From: Pascua guehoae
Taxonomy: Eukaryota; Basidiomycota; Tremellomycetes; Trichosporonales; Trichosporonaceae
NCBI GenBank assembly: GCA_001600415.1
Contig: BCJX01000004.1
Location: 1,418,169-1,482,168, forward strand
DNA: 64,000 nucleotides
Reading direction: 5' to 3'
Positions 34,610 to 50,732 of the stretch are shown piece after piece. Numbering within the stretch: the first letter of the stretch is position 1; every line of letters starts with the position of its first letter. The notes beneath the pieces are model-generated. The model saw only the letters and a list, made by a program, of their open reading frames with translations, searched no databases and was not told where the DNA came from. The position numbers and the translations under genes are program-made.

Positions 34610-37600
34610 CTAAGCCCAGAGACTCTGCGTGGGGGTCCACACGACACCATGCGCCTCGTACGCGTCCGTGGCATGCACAGGCGGCACGGTGCAGCCCCTG
34701 ACGCTGCGGCGGTGCATGAGCCCGGCGTCCGAGAGGTACTGGAGCACGTCGCTCGTCTCCATGCGGTCGAGAATGGGCGAGAGACGCGCACGGAGGAGGT
34801 GCTCGGTGATCCCGGGGCGCGTGATAATCTGCGCCACGGCGGCTTTGACGACGCGCCGCCACTCGGCGGGGATCACGTCGCCCCAGATGTCCACCCAGCG
34901 GCGCGGCATGCACGGAGCGACCAGGTGAGGGTCGCGCGGGGCGGCGGCGTCGGGCGCACGGGGATTGACAAAGAGTGTCCACGAGGACCAGAACTTGCGT
35001 GCGACGAGACGCGCATTGTCATATCCTGCCCAGAATACGCGCGCGGGCCTCTCGGACGCCAGCGCGGCGAGCACCGCGTCCATGGCAGAGAGCGAGAGGT
35101 TGGTCTGTCGGTAGATTTGGGCGCGCTCGAGACCGTCGGCGCCCGCAGCCTGGACGGCGGCCACGACCCGTTCCACGTCGTGCTTGCTCGCAGTCTCGTC
35201 TGTCGGCGGCCACGCCACAGGGTTGGGGAACTCGCGCGGATTCGGCGCCGCCACGCGCGGTTGGCTGTGACGAGGCGACGTACGCCTGACCGCAAAGTCA
35301 AACTCGAATGCGTCGTCGTCTGTTGTCAGCGCGTGCTTGTATCATAAGACTCAGACTCACTCAGACTGCGCGTGTTGTACGTCAGCCGCTGCATGTGCAG
35401 CGCCGTCGAGTCTTCAATGTCAAAGTCAAACTCGACTTCGCCGTTGGACACCATTGTCATGAGTGCCATCAGGTCGCCGTTCGATTCAATGAGCGGCCAC
35501 TTGACGGCCTTGTCCGGGTCGTCAAAGCGCGCCATCGCAGCTTCGACCTCGGCGTCGATTTCGGCAGGCAGCGTGCCCTCACTCGCAGAGTTCCACGTCG
35601 GCGCAAATCCATACATGCGCCCTGGTGTGCGCACATTGTTGCTGTTCTTGTTGAGGACACCCTCGTTGACCAGTGCGGCAATCTGCGGCTCGTATTCCTC
35701 CCGCGGCATCGACAAAACCTTGGCCGCGTCGGCCATGCTGTACACTTCGTTCGGGGTCGCCACAATCATCTTGAGCAAAGAACGGATGCAGCCCTGGCGC
35801 CGTTGGAGTGGTGCCACCTCGGTCTTGAGCTTTTCCGGGTCGTCATCAACAATCGACGCCAACGAGACATTGTGTAAACGCGTGTCTTCGGCCATGGTGG
35901 TGTACTCGACGAGCTGGTCCAGGCTCGTATTAACGGGCTTGAGGTACTCCCACTCATACGTCTTGACAACCTCCTTGGGCTCCAGCGGAAGGTCGGGTGT
36001 GGGTGTAGTGTGATTGGCCGCGGCGATCGGGAGGCGGAGGAGGCTCTTGTTGACGCGCTCGCGGAGGAAGTTTACGTGCGCGCGGAGGTCAAAGTCAATG
36101 TGGCTAGCCGGGTTGGGGTCGGGAAGGATTGCCGAGCCACGGTGCTCGACCCAGAGGTGGTAGTACGCCTCCTCGAGTCGTTCATAGTACATTTGCCGGC
36201 CGGGTTGGTCGAGGAGGCGCTTGAGCCTCGTGCGCAGCACCTGGTCGCCAATCTCTGGGAATAGCTGGTCCATTGCTAAGCGTCCACGCTGGTGTGTCCC
36301 ACGGCAGCGGGCGCGAATCACGGCCTCGGCGTCGACCAGCAGCTCCTCCTCCTCCTTGGTCCAGTTGTGGCGGTGGCGCCTCGTCTTGCTGTGTGGGTCT
36401 GCAGCTGTCAGCTTGGAACACGTTCTCTGTAACTCACCTTTGGCCTTGGGTGCCTTGTCACGCTTCGATGCGCGAATCGTGGGTGCAGGGCGGAGGGACA
36501 CAGTCGCCACGCGACGAGGCGGAGGGAAGCCAGCCTGAGCGCGGACATACGAGTCGACAATGGCCGACAGCTCGGCGTCGGTGATCATCTGGCCCATGCG
36601 CGTCATCGGCCGGTTGTGGATAATATAGTCGCGCAGCTCTGGAGTGACCTCGATGCCAGCACGTGCAGCCGCATCCTTGACGCGCTGGTCGTACACTTCG
36701 CGGGCCGCACGAATACGTGAGGCCAGCTCGTCGCGAATCTGCTCCTTTTCCTTTTGACGCTTGAGGGTCTCGCGCATACGCGCAGAAGTGATCTCGCGGT
36801 ACCCGCGTTCATTCGGGTTCTCGGCGCGCTGAAGCCGACGGACCTGGCGCTGGATGTACCGTTCAACAAACGATGCGGGAAGCGCGTTCTCATGTGCCAG
36901 ACGGGCAATGGCATCAGGCTCTGTAACAGTTGCCTTGCCATCGACAATCGTCGCGTCCAAAACAGTGCGCTGCTCGGGGGCCAGGCGAATGTCGTGGCGC
37001 CACCGCTGGGGGGCACGCAGGGTCCGAGGATGGTCGCCCACCATGTCCAGCACACCCGAGACGTCGGGCGCGAACGGGAATGACGGCACGGCCATGCGCT
37101 CGATTATTGGCGTTTGATTACCAACCGCCGCGGCACGGATAGCGTCCCAAAGCGGCTCCAGGTGCTCTGGTTCAGTCACCGGCATGAAACCGAGGAGCGA
37201 CAATGAGGGGTCGGCAATATTGTAGACGGGGGCGACATCGTAGACGAGGAAGTAGAGTGCCGATGAGACGTCTTCGCTCCGTGCAAAGTGGGTAGCTTGG
37301 TCGGTCGGGCCGTCAACTGCAAAGACGACAGCATTCTCCTCATCCGTCGCTGCCAGAGGCGTAATGAGTTGGAGGAACGAGAGGAGTGAGAGGAGCGTCC
37401 GAACAATCAGCTTGGTGCCAGCACTGTTACGGCTCGATGTCAGGTTTGCCCTGTCCTTCATGCCAACGGGCATGTCACGAAGCGGGAGGTCGAGGTTTTC
37501 AGGAACCTGGAGCCAGCGGTACAGCTCGTCATCGTACACGCGGACCTGGACAATGGCAAAGTAGTCGCGCACAGTCAAGTCTTCGTAGAGGTACGGGAAC

Positions 37601-40600
37601 GCAAAGATGCGTGGCGACCGACTAATGAGCGACTTGGTGTCGTCGTGCTTGGCAAAGCTCCGGACGAGCGCGCTGTGGAGAATCTTGGCGCGCAGGACAC
37701 GGCCCGACTGGAAGCCATAGTTGTACGTGGCCATGATGGGGTCGGCCAGCAGCAACTCGCGCCTGCTCATGGCGTTCGAGCGTGAGGCAGGCGTCGGAGT
37801 ACCAGGAGCACTGCTGCTGGCCGCGTTAGACTGGCGGGGGCCAGTCCGACGATATGCCGAGTACTGCAGTGCCTCCTTGCGGTTCTGCGTACTGGGTGTA
37901 CCAGGCGATGGGGCACCGCTGCTGGTCAATTCACGAATATACCCCTGGATGACACTCTCTTCGGTGCCGGTGATGTAGAGAATCAAGACCTTGATCCAGC
38001 GGCCAGTCGTTGTAGGCGTAGTCGCCGTGCGCTCCTTGACACGGCCCTCATCGACGAGCTTGCGTACCATGCGCTTGAACACCTTGCGGTCCATGTTGGA
38101 CGCAACCGTTGGCGCGTTGGGGTGGTCGGTGCCCGCGTACTTCTTGGACCACGCAGACTGCTCGTGGTAGAGTTTAATGTCGGACATGACACCACCACTG
38201 TCAATGAGTGACTGATAGACTTCGTTGGCGCGGCGGAACACGGCAATGTCCACGCGGTGGTAACGCGTGGGTGTCTCGGGCTTGCGGTCAATCGGCTCAT
38301 CGAGAATGGATCGCAGAGGCACATCGTCGTCGGCAGCATGCTTGGTCTCGTGAAGGTCCTCTGCCTTGACGTCGTCGCCGGCAGGTGTTGGGGTCTCGAC
38401 CGCGTCCCCTGTGAGGTCCACCGTGACAGCTGCAGCAGGATCTGAGACAGCCTCGGCTGTGGGCTGGGCAAGAGGTTGCACCGCAGGTTCGGTGTTGGCG
38501 GTCGCACTAGGTGAAACCTTGTCCGAAGGCTCAACTTGTGCTTCAGCCGCAACGTCAGGCGGGACAGCTTCAACGCGAGGCTCTGTGGGAGGTTCCACCT
38601 CAGGTTCCACAGCAGGTTCAGCCTGGGGCACAGCGGGTGGCTGAGCCTCCACCTGGTCGGCTTCTTGAGATGTGGCCTCGGGAGCGGGGTCCACATCCAT
38701 TGCCATGGAAGGTTCGCTTGCGTTGTCGGGGAGCTCCGCGAGGGTTGCGTCGATCGCTGCCTCGTCCCCAGCCTCGCCTTCAGCCTCTCCAGTGTCCACA
38801 GCCTCTACAACGTCGACGGCGACGGGTTCTGCCTTACGCCCACGCAGACTACGTCGCGGTGTCGTCGTCGGCTTTGCGCTATCCAGACGCCTGGACCCGC
38901 GGAGGCGCTTTGCGGGACGCGATGGGGTTGACGCTGCAGAGGCAGCGGGGGCCTCCGGAGCGGGCGTTTCGACAGGCGGTGGAGCATCACGTTTATCAGC
39001 CTCATCTCCATCGTCAATGGCCTTATCGGGCTCTGCACCCGGCGCAGTCTCCTCCTCTTCTAACGACACGGCAGACTCCCGCGCCTTGCGCTTGCGACTA
39101 CGCCCCTGGATGGGCTTGCCGTAGTACTCGAGGGGCTGGGCCGCAGCAAGCTGCTCCTCCGTCAGGGGTGGAGGAGCGCCGACGCCGTTGTACCCGGGCG
39201 GCCCCGGCACCAGTGTATCGTCTTCCTTGAGGTAGATCAGAACCGATGGGAGATGCGGGGCGCTGAGAATGTTGCCAATCAGTTTTCGGTTGCGGGAACC
39301 GTCCTTGTTGACAATGTAGATGTATTTGCGCGGGCGGCCACGCTCCTGCACGTCATTCTTGTACTTGAACTCCTTCATGTTGGGCCTTAACCGCTTGGAC
39401 CTGGGCGTCGCAGTGTCGCTGTCGTCGCCCGAGGAAAGTTCGTCTGCCTCTTGGTGCTCTTCCACTGGCTTCGCCGCAGGTGCTGTTGAAGGACCAGCCT
39501 CTGGCTCTGCCCCAGCCTCTGGAGCTGCCTTTGGCGTCTCCTTGGCGACCTGCCGCACGCCGCGTCTTGGTCGCTTGCTGCCAGCGTCCGGTGTCGCCTC
39601 GGCCGCGTCCGCACCCTCGGAAGGCTGAGCAATCTCGCTCTTTCGCGGGCGTTTGGCGGTGGTCTTTGGAGTCTTTGGCGTCTTTGGCGTTTTGGGAGCC
39701 TTTGGAGTCTTTGGAGTCTTTGCCGTCTTTGCCTTTGGCGTAGCGGGCTTTGGCGGTCGTCCTCTGGGTCGGCCAGTGGGGGCCCTGCCAGCGGGCAGGT
39801 ACTGAACAGCCTTCTTGGCAACCTCCTTGTTGTATGCAGAGGGTGACGACGCAAAGCGGCGGAAGGAAAGGTCTGCAAAGTGGCCTCCTTCCTCGAGACC
39901 CGGCTGCGAAGGAAGGGGCATACCAAGCTCTTCGAGGTAGACGCGGTATGCACCCACCGAAAAGATACGCAGACGACGAATACGCTGATGCGACTCGATG
40001 GCAGCGCGAATACCGCGGGGTGCAAGATGTGGTGGAAGGTAGGCAAGGTCGTGACGGTTGACGACGTGCTCAATGGTGCGCTTGAAGATGTGCGAGAGAC
40101 CCTTGAATAAGTCTGCTAGTGTGAGGCCATGTTTGTCTGCCTTGATGATGTGCGAGATCATCTGCCCCTCGATGCTCTGTGTCAGAGTGGCGCCCCCCTG
40201 GAACTGGAATGGCTCGGCATAGTCGGCCACTGCGGTCAGCACACGGCGAGCATGCATTCATGCACTCACAAGAAAATGTAGTCTCCTTTTCCAGCTCAAC
40301 CTCGGGCTCGGGCTCAGGCTTGGACGGCTTTGGCACGTAGTCTGGGTTGAACTTGGTGAGGCGGAGACAGGCGCGTACAGACGAGCCAATATTGACAAAC
40401 TCGACGAGACCTTGGTCGGCGAGCGCGTTGATGTGGCGCTGCAGCTGGCGACGGTGGCGCACCTCCCAGGTGTCCTCGGGCCACCCAATGACCTGGAGCA
40501 GGTGATGTCTGCCAAGCAGGTGGTTTTTGAGTCCTGGATGGTCGAGGACTTGGAGAAGACGCTGCTTGGGGATATGGCCGGCGACGAGCTCGAGCTCGGA

Positions 40601-41737
40601 GAAGGGCTGGAAGTTGAAACCGAGATCCTGTGCAGAGAGCTGGGCACTCCCCTCGCCGCCTTCGTCATCCATGTCGGCGTCCGCCTCGTCAACAGTCTTT
40701 GCTGGTTCTTCCACAGGCTCCGGCTTGACCAAGTCGAGCTTCATGTACGCGCGGTAATGGGGGTTCTGCTCGAGGAACCGGCGGTACACGAGAATACTGG
40801 TCGTTGAGCCGTGCATCGACGTCGGCACCTTTGCACACAGCCCGAGACGAGTGAGGACGCGAATGTAGTGGAAGACACTCTTCTGGTTCGTGCCCGTGAG
40901 GGGGCCAAGCTCGAGGGCGCTGACACCTTGTTCACGTCCGCGGGCCGCCAGCTGGAGATATGTAAAGATCATTGCCGTGATCGCCGTGATCTGCAGCAGT
41001 GTGAGCCCTTGTTCCACGCGTTGTCGCCCCCTCTTGCCTACCTTTTTGCGTGACCCGGTGAGACGGTAATAGATCTCGTCATCAGTACACCGCACCCTCA
41101 CACGCCCAGGATACCGCGCAAGCAGCGCGCCGAGGTCCTCGGTCCGTACAGGGGGGCTGCCGCCGTCGTCGTCTTCAAGAAAAGTGAATAGGTCGTCATC
41201 CTGGCGTTCTGGCGCGCCTTGCCCGATTTCTTCTGCACCTTCGGGAACAGGGTACGAGTCTGGGAGGATGTCCCTTGCAACGGCAACAATGAAGCAGGGA
41301 TGGCGCACGAGCTGCGTCCACAGGTGCACAAAGTAGGTCTCGTCCACATTGGCGTCGAGAGAGCGCAAGTGGTCGCGGAGGACGAGCGGGTCCGCGCCTG
41401 AATGTTAGCACACACTGTCCCCCAGGTCCCTTTGCCTCCGAAGGGAACACGACATCGTTCTGCATCATCCATCGACCCCCGCTCGCCATCACCTCGTGCC
41501 AACAACAACATCAACGCGCCTCACGCGGATGTCCTCCACTCTCAATGATGGATGCAAAGGTGGATGGATGAGGGTTCGAACCTCACACCCAACCACGCTC
41601 CGACTTTTGTCGCCACCATGACCTCCAACCCCAGCTCAGCTCAGAATCGAACCTCGGACACTAGAGATATACGCACCCAACACACCCTCGACGGCGACAT
41701 AGTCGATCGAAGCCTCGAGCAGCTCGTGGATCCTCAT
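34610..41737 (-). CDS. TFC3: TFIIIC B-block-binding subunit (Tfc3-like)
   Basis: Six exons, 41737-41677, 41397-41042, 40990-40270, 40229-36438, 36398-35361 and 35319-34610, give 2225 residues, near the size of human GTF3C1 and larger than yeast Tfc3. After MRIHELLEASIDYVAVEG comes the winged-helix B-block domain (MIFTYLQLAARGREQGVSAL, QKSVFHYIRVLTRLGLCAKV). Further winged helices follow, such as IEGQMISHIIKADKHGLTLADL. The middle is disordered, with an AT-hook-like GRPRGRPPKP and Lys-Thr-Pro repeats, then a Glu/Ala/Pro-rich stretch. The C-terminus keeps a HNWTKEEEELLVDAE Myb-like segment. The protein binds the B box of tRNA promoters for Pol III. The 51-nt intron 40991-41041 and 39-nt intron 36399-36437 are in frame and stop-free. 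The first is the less certain. Confidence 0.85.
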
Positions 41738-42963
41738 GGCCGCTGCATGTGCCGTTGCGAGGTGGATGTCGGATATGGGTAGTCGGTGTCGGTGTCGGTG
41801 TCAAGAAGGTTTTTGCTAGGCAGTCCGAGTTGTCTGACGACACGGGGAAAGGCAGCGACGACGGCAGGGACGGTCCAAGGGCGAGTGAAATTGCTTCCGT
41901 CCCGCACTGTGGGGGGGTACACACACCCGCCAATGGCCCATCTGACCCACCAATAACAGCAGCATGGCAGCACCCACGGGCCATGTTTGGTTCAGCAGCA
42001 GCCCCACAGACATCCCTTTGCATTCTTTCCTCTTGACGTGTTCGTCCACTTTGAAGCATTGGCTAGGCGTGGATTCGTTTCGATAGTGGGGTCTGTACGC
42101 GCAGTTGGACGAAGTGGTCATTTACACGAACCAATGTTGGCTTGGTTTCGGATGTGGGTTGTCCCCAAGCAGCCGTCATCGGTCGGTCTGAGACCCAACT
42201 TCTCAAAGTCAATGAATACCGGCACAGCGAGTGCGTGCAGAGGTCAATCCTCGCAGCCGCGCAGCTGACCATGAAACACCACAACATCATATCAGCGGCA
42301 ACGTCAGGCATGCAGTGCGCATGCAGGGGCACTACTGTAGGACTAGGGCAATATCGGGGCCGGGACGCGTCGAATATCGAAAAACAAGCTGGTCTGCCCT
42401 GGCTTGGTTTTGGGCCACCGCGTCGCGTCACGCGTCGACTTTGCACAGACCACAGGTATCCAAGATGAGGGAGGATACTGTACTTGTGCAAAAACTCCCC
42501 TGTCAAGGTCGAGCAACGACCCAATTCGGTCCCGAACACCTAACGGGAACGAGGGAGATGCCATCCAGGCTGCAGGCTGCAGACTGCGAACGACTCCTAC
42601 CGTACCTGTGCCAACATGCGAACATGGAGCTTAACGTATGTTCGGCACAGCAGGATCAGGGGTTGGCATGGCGGGCTGCCACCCCTGGGAAACAAGAAAC
42701 ACAGTTTTGCACGCGTCACAAGCAGTGAACTCGACGAGTGACCGACCACACGATGAACAAACTCCAAAGGCGCGTGTATAATGTGAATATCATAAAAGTG
42801 TATGTGCGGATCAGAAGTGGTATGACCCAGGCTTCCTATTACTTGTCTGTGCTGGACGTGCTGGGGACTTATGGACGTATCTCATGTCGTCGTGGTCGTG
42901 GGTCCTCCCAAGCGTGCATCGCGAGGGAGGGAGGAAAGGAAAAAGAAAAAAAGAATTGCCGCT
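41738..42963. other. Intergenic region
   Basis: This 1.2-kb stretch lies between the start of the TFIIIC gene and the stop of the Sur7-like gene, so it holds the TFIIIC promoter. A GGTGTC repeat occurs near 41788-41800. No gene is recognised. Overlapping open frames near 42231-42728 show no domain. Confidence 0.55.
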
Positions 42964-43944
42964 TTACTTCTTCCAGGGCATCTTGAACTTCTTCTTCTCC
43001 TCGTACGAGTCGACGTCGTGGTTGTACTCGTTCTCACCGACGGCGGGGGCAGCAGCGGCGGCGGCGGCGGCCTCGCGGTCTTCCTGGGCGGCGGCGGCGC
43101 GGGCCTCCTTTTCCTTCCTGTGGCGGCGGTTGGCGCAGCAGCACGAGGTAAAGGTGACGAAGAAGGCGATGAAGAGGATGATGGTGGCGACGGTAGCCAT
43201 CCAGGTCGCGGCGCTGTACGAGGCGGACGAGTTGGGGAGGTTGTCCTTAACGTACTTCTTGACAATGCCAAACATGGCGTAGTCAATGGCCATGCCGATG
43301 AGCGAGAGGATGAACGCGATGAGGGTCAGGGCCGCGGCAATAATGTAGCCAATGCGGAACGACATGAACGCGACGATGAACGCGAGGAACGCAAAGCCTG
43401 TAATGTGGTGTCAGCATTGTACATGGCGAGTTTGCACATGGCTCGACGGCCACACATTATTGTACGTACAGGCCGCAAGAGGGTGGAGGATGAGGGCGTA
43501 GGTGAGGCTGTTCAGGCTGCCGTTGACCGCGTTGTTGACGCTGTCAAGACCGCTGCCGCGCCAGGCGCCGACAACGTCGGTGAGGTTGTAGCCAAAGTGG
43601 CGATCCGAGCAGTGATCGATGCCCGATGTACGGCAGTATCCCCACATGCCGAGCTTGTAGACATCGCCGTTGGCCAGGTTGACGGTGGCAAAGGCATTGT
43701 TGTTGATGACAGGCGTCGACGCTGGAACGCGTTAGTGTCAGGTACTGAGGGGGCAAAGCTGTAAGATGGTGAGGCATGTTTTGGGAGAGCATGGTAGGTG
43801 GCTAGCAATCCGGTCGCGTACGGGCGTCTTCGGACTGAGGAAGGGTGGTGAAGAGGTCTGGCCAAAAGACTCACCCGTCACAATGGCCAGGATGACAGTG
43901 GCCGAGAGGAGGAGGAAGGCACTGAGCCAGCCGATGTGCGCCAT
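42964..43944 (-). CDS. Sur7/PalI-family plasma-membrane protein
   Basis: Three exons, 43944-43875, 43721-43470 and 43397-42964, give 251 residues. There are four membrane segments: an N-terminal one (WLSAFLLLSATVILAIVT), and three after a loop of about 75 residues (LAACFAFLAFIVAFMSFR, AAALTLIAFILSLIGMAIDY, WMATVATIILFIAFFVTF). The extracytosolic loop contains the paired cysteines of the family (YCRTSGIDHCSD) and several Asn-rich sites. The cytosolic tail is charged, with an Ala run, and ends KKKFKMPWKK. Family members sit in eisosomes (Sur7) or act in alkaline-pH sensing (PalI/Rim9). The short tail favours the Sur7/Fmp45 or short PalI type, but I cannot choose. The splice phases agree throughout. 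Confidence 0.78.
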
Positions 43945-46900
43945 CGTGAACGTGTGTCGGATGGAAGTGAAGGTGCGAAGAACGCGATAGTCGCGAGGCG
44001 GGGGGAAGTGATGGGGGCGGCGATGAGAAAGTGGGTGAGATGAAAGTGAAGAAATGAGATTGTGTCACGAGGTAGAGAAGTAAAAGGGGGGGGGGGGGGG
44101 GGGGGGAGGAAGGGGAGGGGGCGGGATAGGCCGAGCGGGGGCGGTCGGTCCGTGTCTTTGTGGATGTCTGGTCTGGGCTGCACAGAGTGTCTTGGGTGGT
44201 AATGTGAGGCGCTCGCGGTCGCGGGGGAGGGGGGCCTGTCACGCAGTGGCAAATCCAATCACCACGAGCGCAAGAGAAAGAGGCAGCCTGGCAAGTGGCG
44301 TCTCGAGCATGCTCGGTTTGTTGTTGGCTTTGGAGACACACACGGGCAACGAGGGGGAGGCGCAGAAAGCGGGCCAAGGGAGGCGAGGGGCAATGCAGGG
44401 CACCAGAGCATGGAGGGGGGGCTTAGTGCCACGACTAGTGCGCCTCTGTTACGCCAAATGTCTCTCTGTCTGCGGGTCTGTTGCTCACTTGTCTTGCTCC
44501 TCGCACCTTGTGACACACTACTCAAACCACTACAGTACTGTACTCACACAAACCACACAACCACCACCAGACTGACTTCAGGCTTTAGCCAAGGCCTCGT
44601 GGGCCCGTGCTGAAGCGGGTGTTTTTTAGAATGCACGTTCCAGAATGCTTATTCGCTTACGCTCGCCCTCGTTGCTCGATTAAGTTCAGGGTCATTACAT
44701 ATCAGTCCCTGAACTATCCAAGGACGCCTTTTCCCTCTGATGTTGCGCCCGTTTGGCCATTGTCCGCTTGCCCCAATGCATTCCACCCATTTGCCCAGCA
44801 AACCGTCCAACTGATCACCCATCTTTTTTGGACCATCCATGCACCTTGTGTAGTCATGACGTCCTATGGCATCCCTCGACAACCGCAATGACGTGAATGG
44901 CGCACATATAGTCCCATCATGGCCACCAGTGGCCCCTTTGGTCGCCAGCCCAGTGCCCTTCAGAACAAGCAAAGCGGCGACTGATTTGGAATACAAACTG
45001 CAAGCTACCATAACAAGATCAATGCCATACTACTGGTCCCACTTGCTGATGGCAGTGTTTTTGTTTTTGTTTTTTTTTGGTAGTGCCGTAAACCCGTTCT
45101 GGGCTGGAACCGGAGCAAATGCACAACTGGCAGGAACACGTTGTCAGGATTCCCTGTTGGCTGTTGGAGGCGATCACGACTGGTCCAAAACTCCCCGACG
45201 ACACGCGCCAAAAAAAAGCAGGCTCATGGCTCGTGGGCTCGTGGGGTGACCTCTGTGACTTTTTCTTCCCTGGGTAACGCCCAACCCACAACAGCATGAC
45301 CATGGCTCGTCTCAGACACCGTCCGTCCCACATCCCGTCCAACCCGGCTCGATTCGACTGGCACGCTTGCCTGGTCCGCACGCTCCGGAGCTCCGGGACT
45401 CTAGGCTTGTTGACACCGATTATTGGCTCCTGCCTGACACGCCGGGTTTGCAGGCATGCACAAGGGCAGTGATCGATATTTTTTGATGATTTTTTTTTTT
45501 TTTCGCGTTTGTGCTAACCCGCCTGGGCTTGGCGTGCCGGGCCAAAAACGGCTCGATCACCCTTTTGGTTTGTGTGCCTGCACGCAACGCACTGCACGGC
45601 TGCACAACTTGGGCCCTTTGACGTTCCTCGTCCCTCGTTCCCTCGTACCCTCGTGCTCTTTCCTTCCCTGACCAGATCGGATCCAGTCGACACCCACGAA
45701 CCTCTCCGTTCGCGGATCCAAAAAAAGACCATGATGACATGATCCCCGCCAAAGCTATGTACTGTACATGGTGACATCAGCTGAATACAGTGGCTGGGTT
45801 TGGTTTGACAACGAGGCTGTGCGAAAAGAGGCCCCGTTTGATGATGACAGAGACGCCAGAGTACAGCAGCACGCTGAAGTAATGTTCGTGTGGCCCGTGT
45901 GGAACTGGGGTCTTTGGCACGGAGAAGGTGCCAGCTATCAGTAGTTGTCGGGACTTTACGCCACTGCACAGACCTGCTGCTGATTCCACAGACGAGGATC
46001 TCCGGTCGCAATGACAGTATCCGTGCCAGTCTTGGCTTGGACCCCCTCTCTTCTTGGCATGCGCCTCGTACCTCGTGACGGCCGACCATTTCTGGACCCC
46101 ATTCTCCGCCAGTGTCACAGCGGTGGAGGCTCGTGACAGCTCTGCAGGGATATATCTGTGGCAATTTCATGGTCATCTGCAGAGGTTCAACCTTTCCAAC
46201 CCGACTTTCAACCCCAGAAGCCATCGACGTCATCAATTCTCTCACGATATTGCTGCCCGCGGCCCAGTCGCCACCACCCCGCAGTGGCGTTTCTAGCACA
46301 AGGCAGCCACACCACTGCCGGAGAGCCATTCAGAAGGCCGTTCGGTGAGCCCCGATAGCAGGTGGCGCTGTGGTGCTCATGTTCTGTGAGACAAGGCCGA
46401 GACTGCGAGACTGACATTTGCGTTGGCGGCGACATTGTGTCTGATGGATGAGTGCCAGTGGCGCACGCGCAACTTTGGCTGCATGCGCCTTGGTGTCACT
46501 GACATGTCACTTACATTACCGCAAGCAGGCTCTTCAAAGGGAACAATGAGGCGCGGAATGTCGCCGAGGACCGGTCAAGAACTCAAGGCTCGTGCTCGGT
46601 AACGGTGCAGGGCGATAATGTCTCGCGCTCGAGGGCGTGCTCCATATCGTGCGTCCCACAGAAGCCGAACGGCAATGTGACTTATCCCCGCTTTCCTCAA
46701 GAAACCCTCTTGAGGATGGCTGTATCGGACAACTGTTCCCTCGCTGCCTACCTTGAATCAAGCGCAAGAACGCTCCCGCATAATCCAACTTCCACGCCAT
46801 TTTGATGACAGCACAACAACCTCTCCATCATCTACATCTCTGTACTCTAGACGAACTGAAAGGCGACAGGGGTTTGCTGATTGCGCCTGACCCGTCTTAA

Positions 46901-47545
46901 CACACCCGCGGAATCCTTCCGCAGTTACAATCGTACATGGTTTTGGTATACCTTGGCAAGACCCGACCTTGATGTGCCTCACAGACTCCACATCATTTAC
47001 CTCCTCTCCAACATTTACTCAACTTGACTCGCGGTGGGCTGAATTGGCAGCCTTACAGGGGAACGCATTGGAAACCAGGAGGAATAGGTTCCGCACTGTT
47101 TCTTACAGTTTAGAGGTCACTATAGGTGGTGACCTCGCCAGGCCCGTTGATGACTGCCGTAGTGTCGTAAAGACGAGGTATTCTCGCCCCAACAGGAGTC
47201 CTAAAGACCGCCAAACGCCAACCGGAATCCCACAGACAGTCAAGGGACAAACGAGGCGCGATTTGCTTCATGGACTTCTCTGCTGCAGAGTGCTAAGCGA
47301 GAGCAGGTACTATCACACGAACCTGGCTCGAGGTCCACTAAGTGTAACTGAACCGCGAGGTGTGGAACGCCAGGTGTCAAGAGATAACCGCCCACCACAT
47401 GCTCGGCGTCTTTGCACCGAACGCCTGAGAGGCCATGGCTTACATGACTTTGCCCAAAGGGGCCAAACTTCTCTACATAACTACAAATCTGCGCACAGTA
47501 TTCCGCCTGCACCCACCGAACAGCACATTTCTCAACGCTCACACC
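43945..47545. other. Gene-poor region (3.6 kb)
   Basis: This region covers the promoter of the Sur7-like gene and the 3' side of the carboxylesterase gene. A G run of 21 (44086-44106, C in the Sur7-like sense) lies 142 bp upstream of the ATG. T runs occur at 45067-45077 and 45488-45502. Open frames at 45514-46329 (minus) and 46969-47565 (plus) lack any domain, codon bias or family match. Diffuse pseudogene material cannot be ruled out. Confidence 0.5.
44086..44106 (-). repeat. Poly-C (minus strand) tract in the Sur7-like 5' leader
   Basis: Twenty-one G on the plus strand read as C in the transcribed sense, 142 bp upstream of the Sur7-like start codon. Confidence 0.88.

Positions 47546-50732
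<3,187 letters not shown>

Noticed and set aside
45514..46329. Minus-strand ORF of 271 codons
   Set aside because: No signal, domain or splice context. Composition looks like intergenic DNA.
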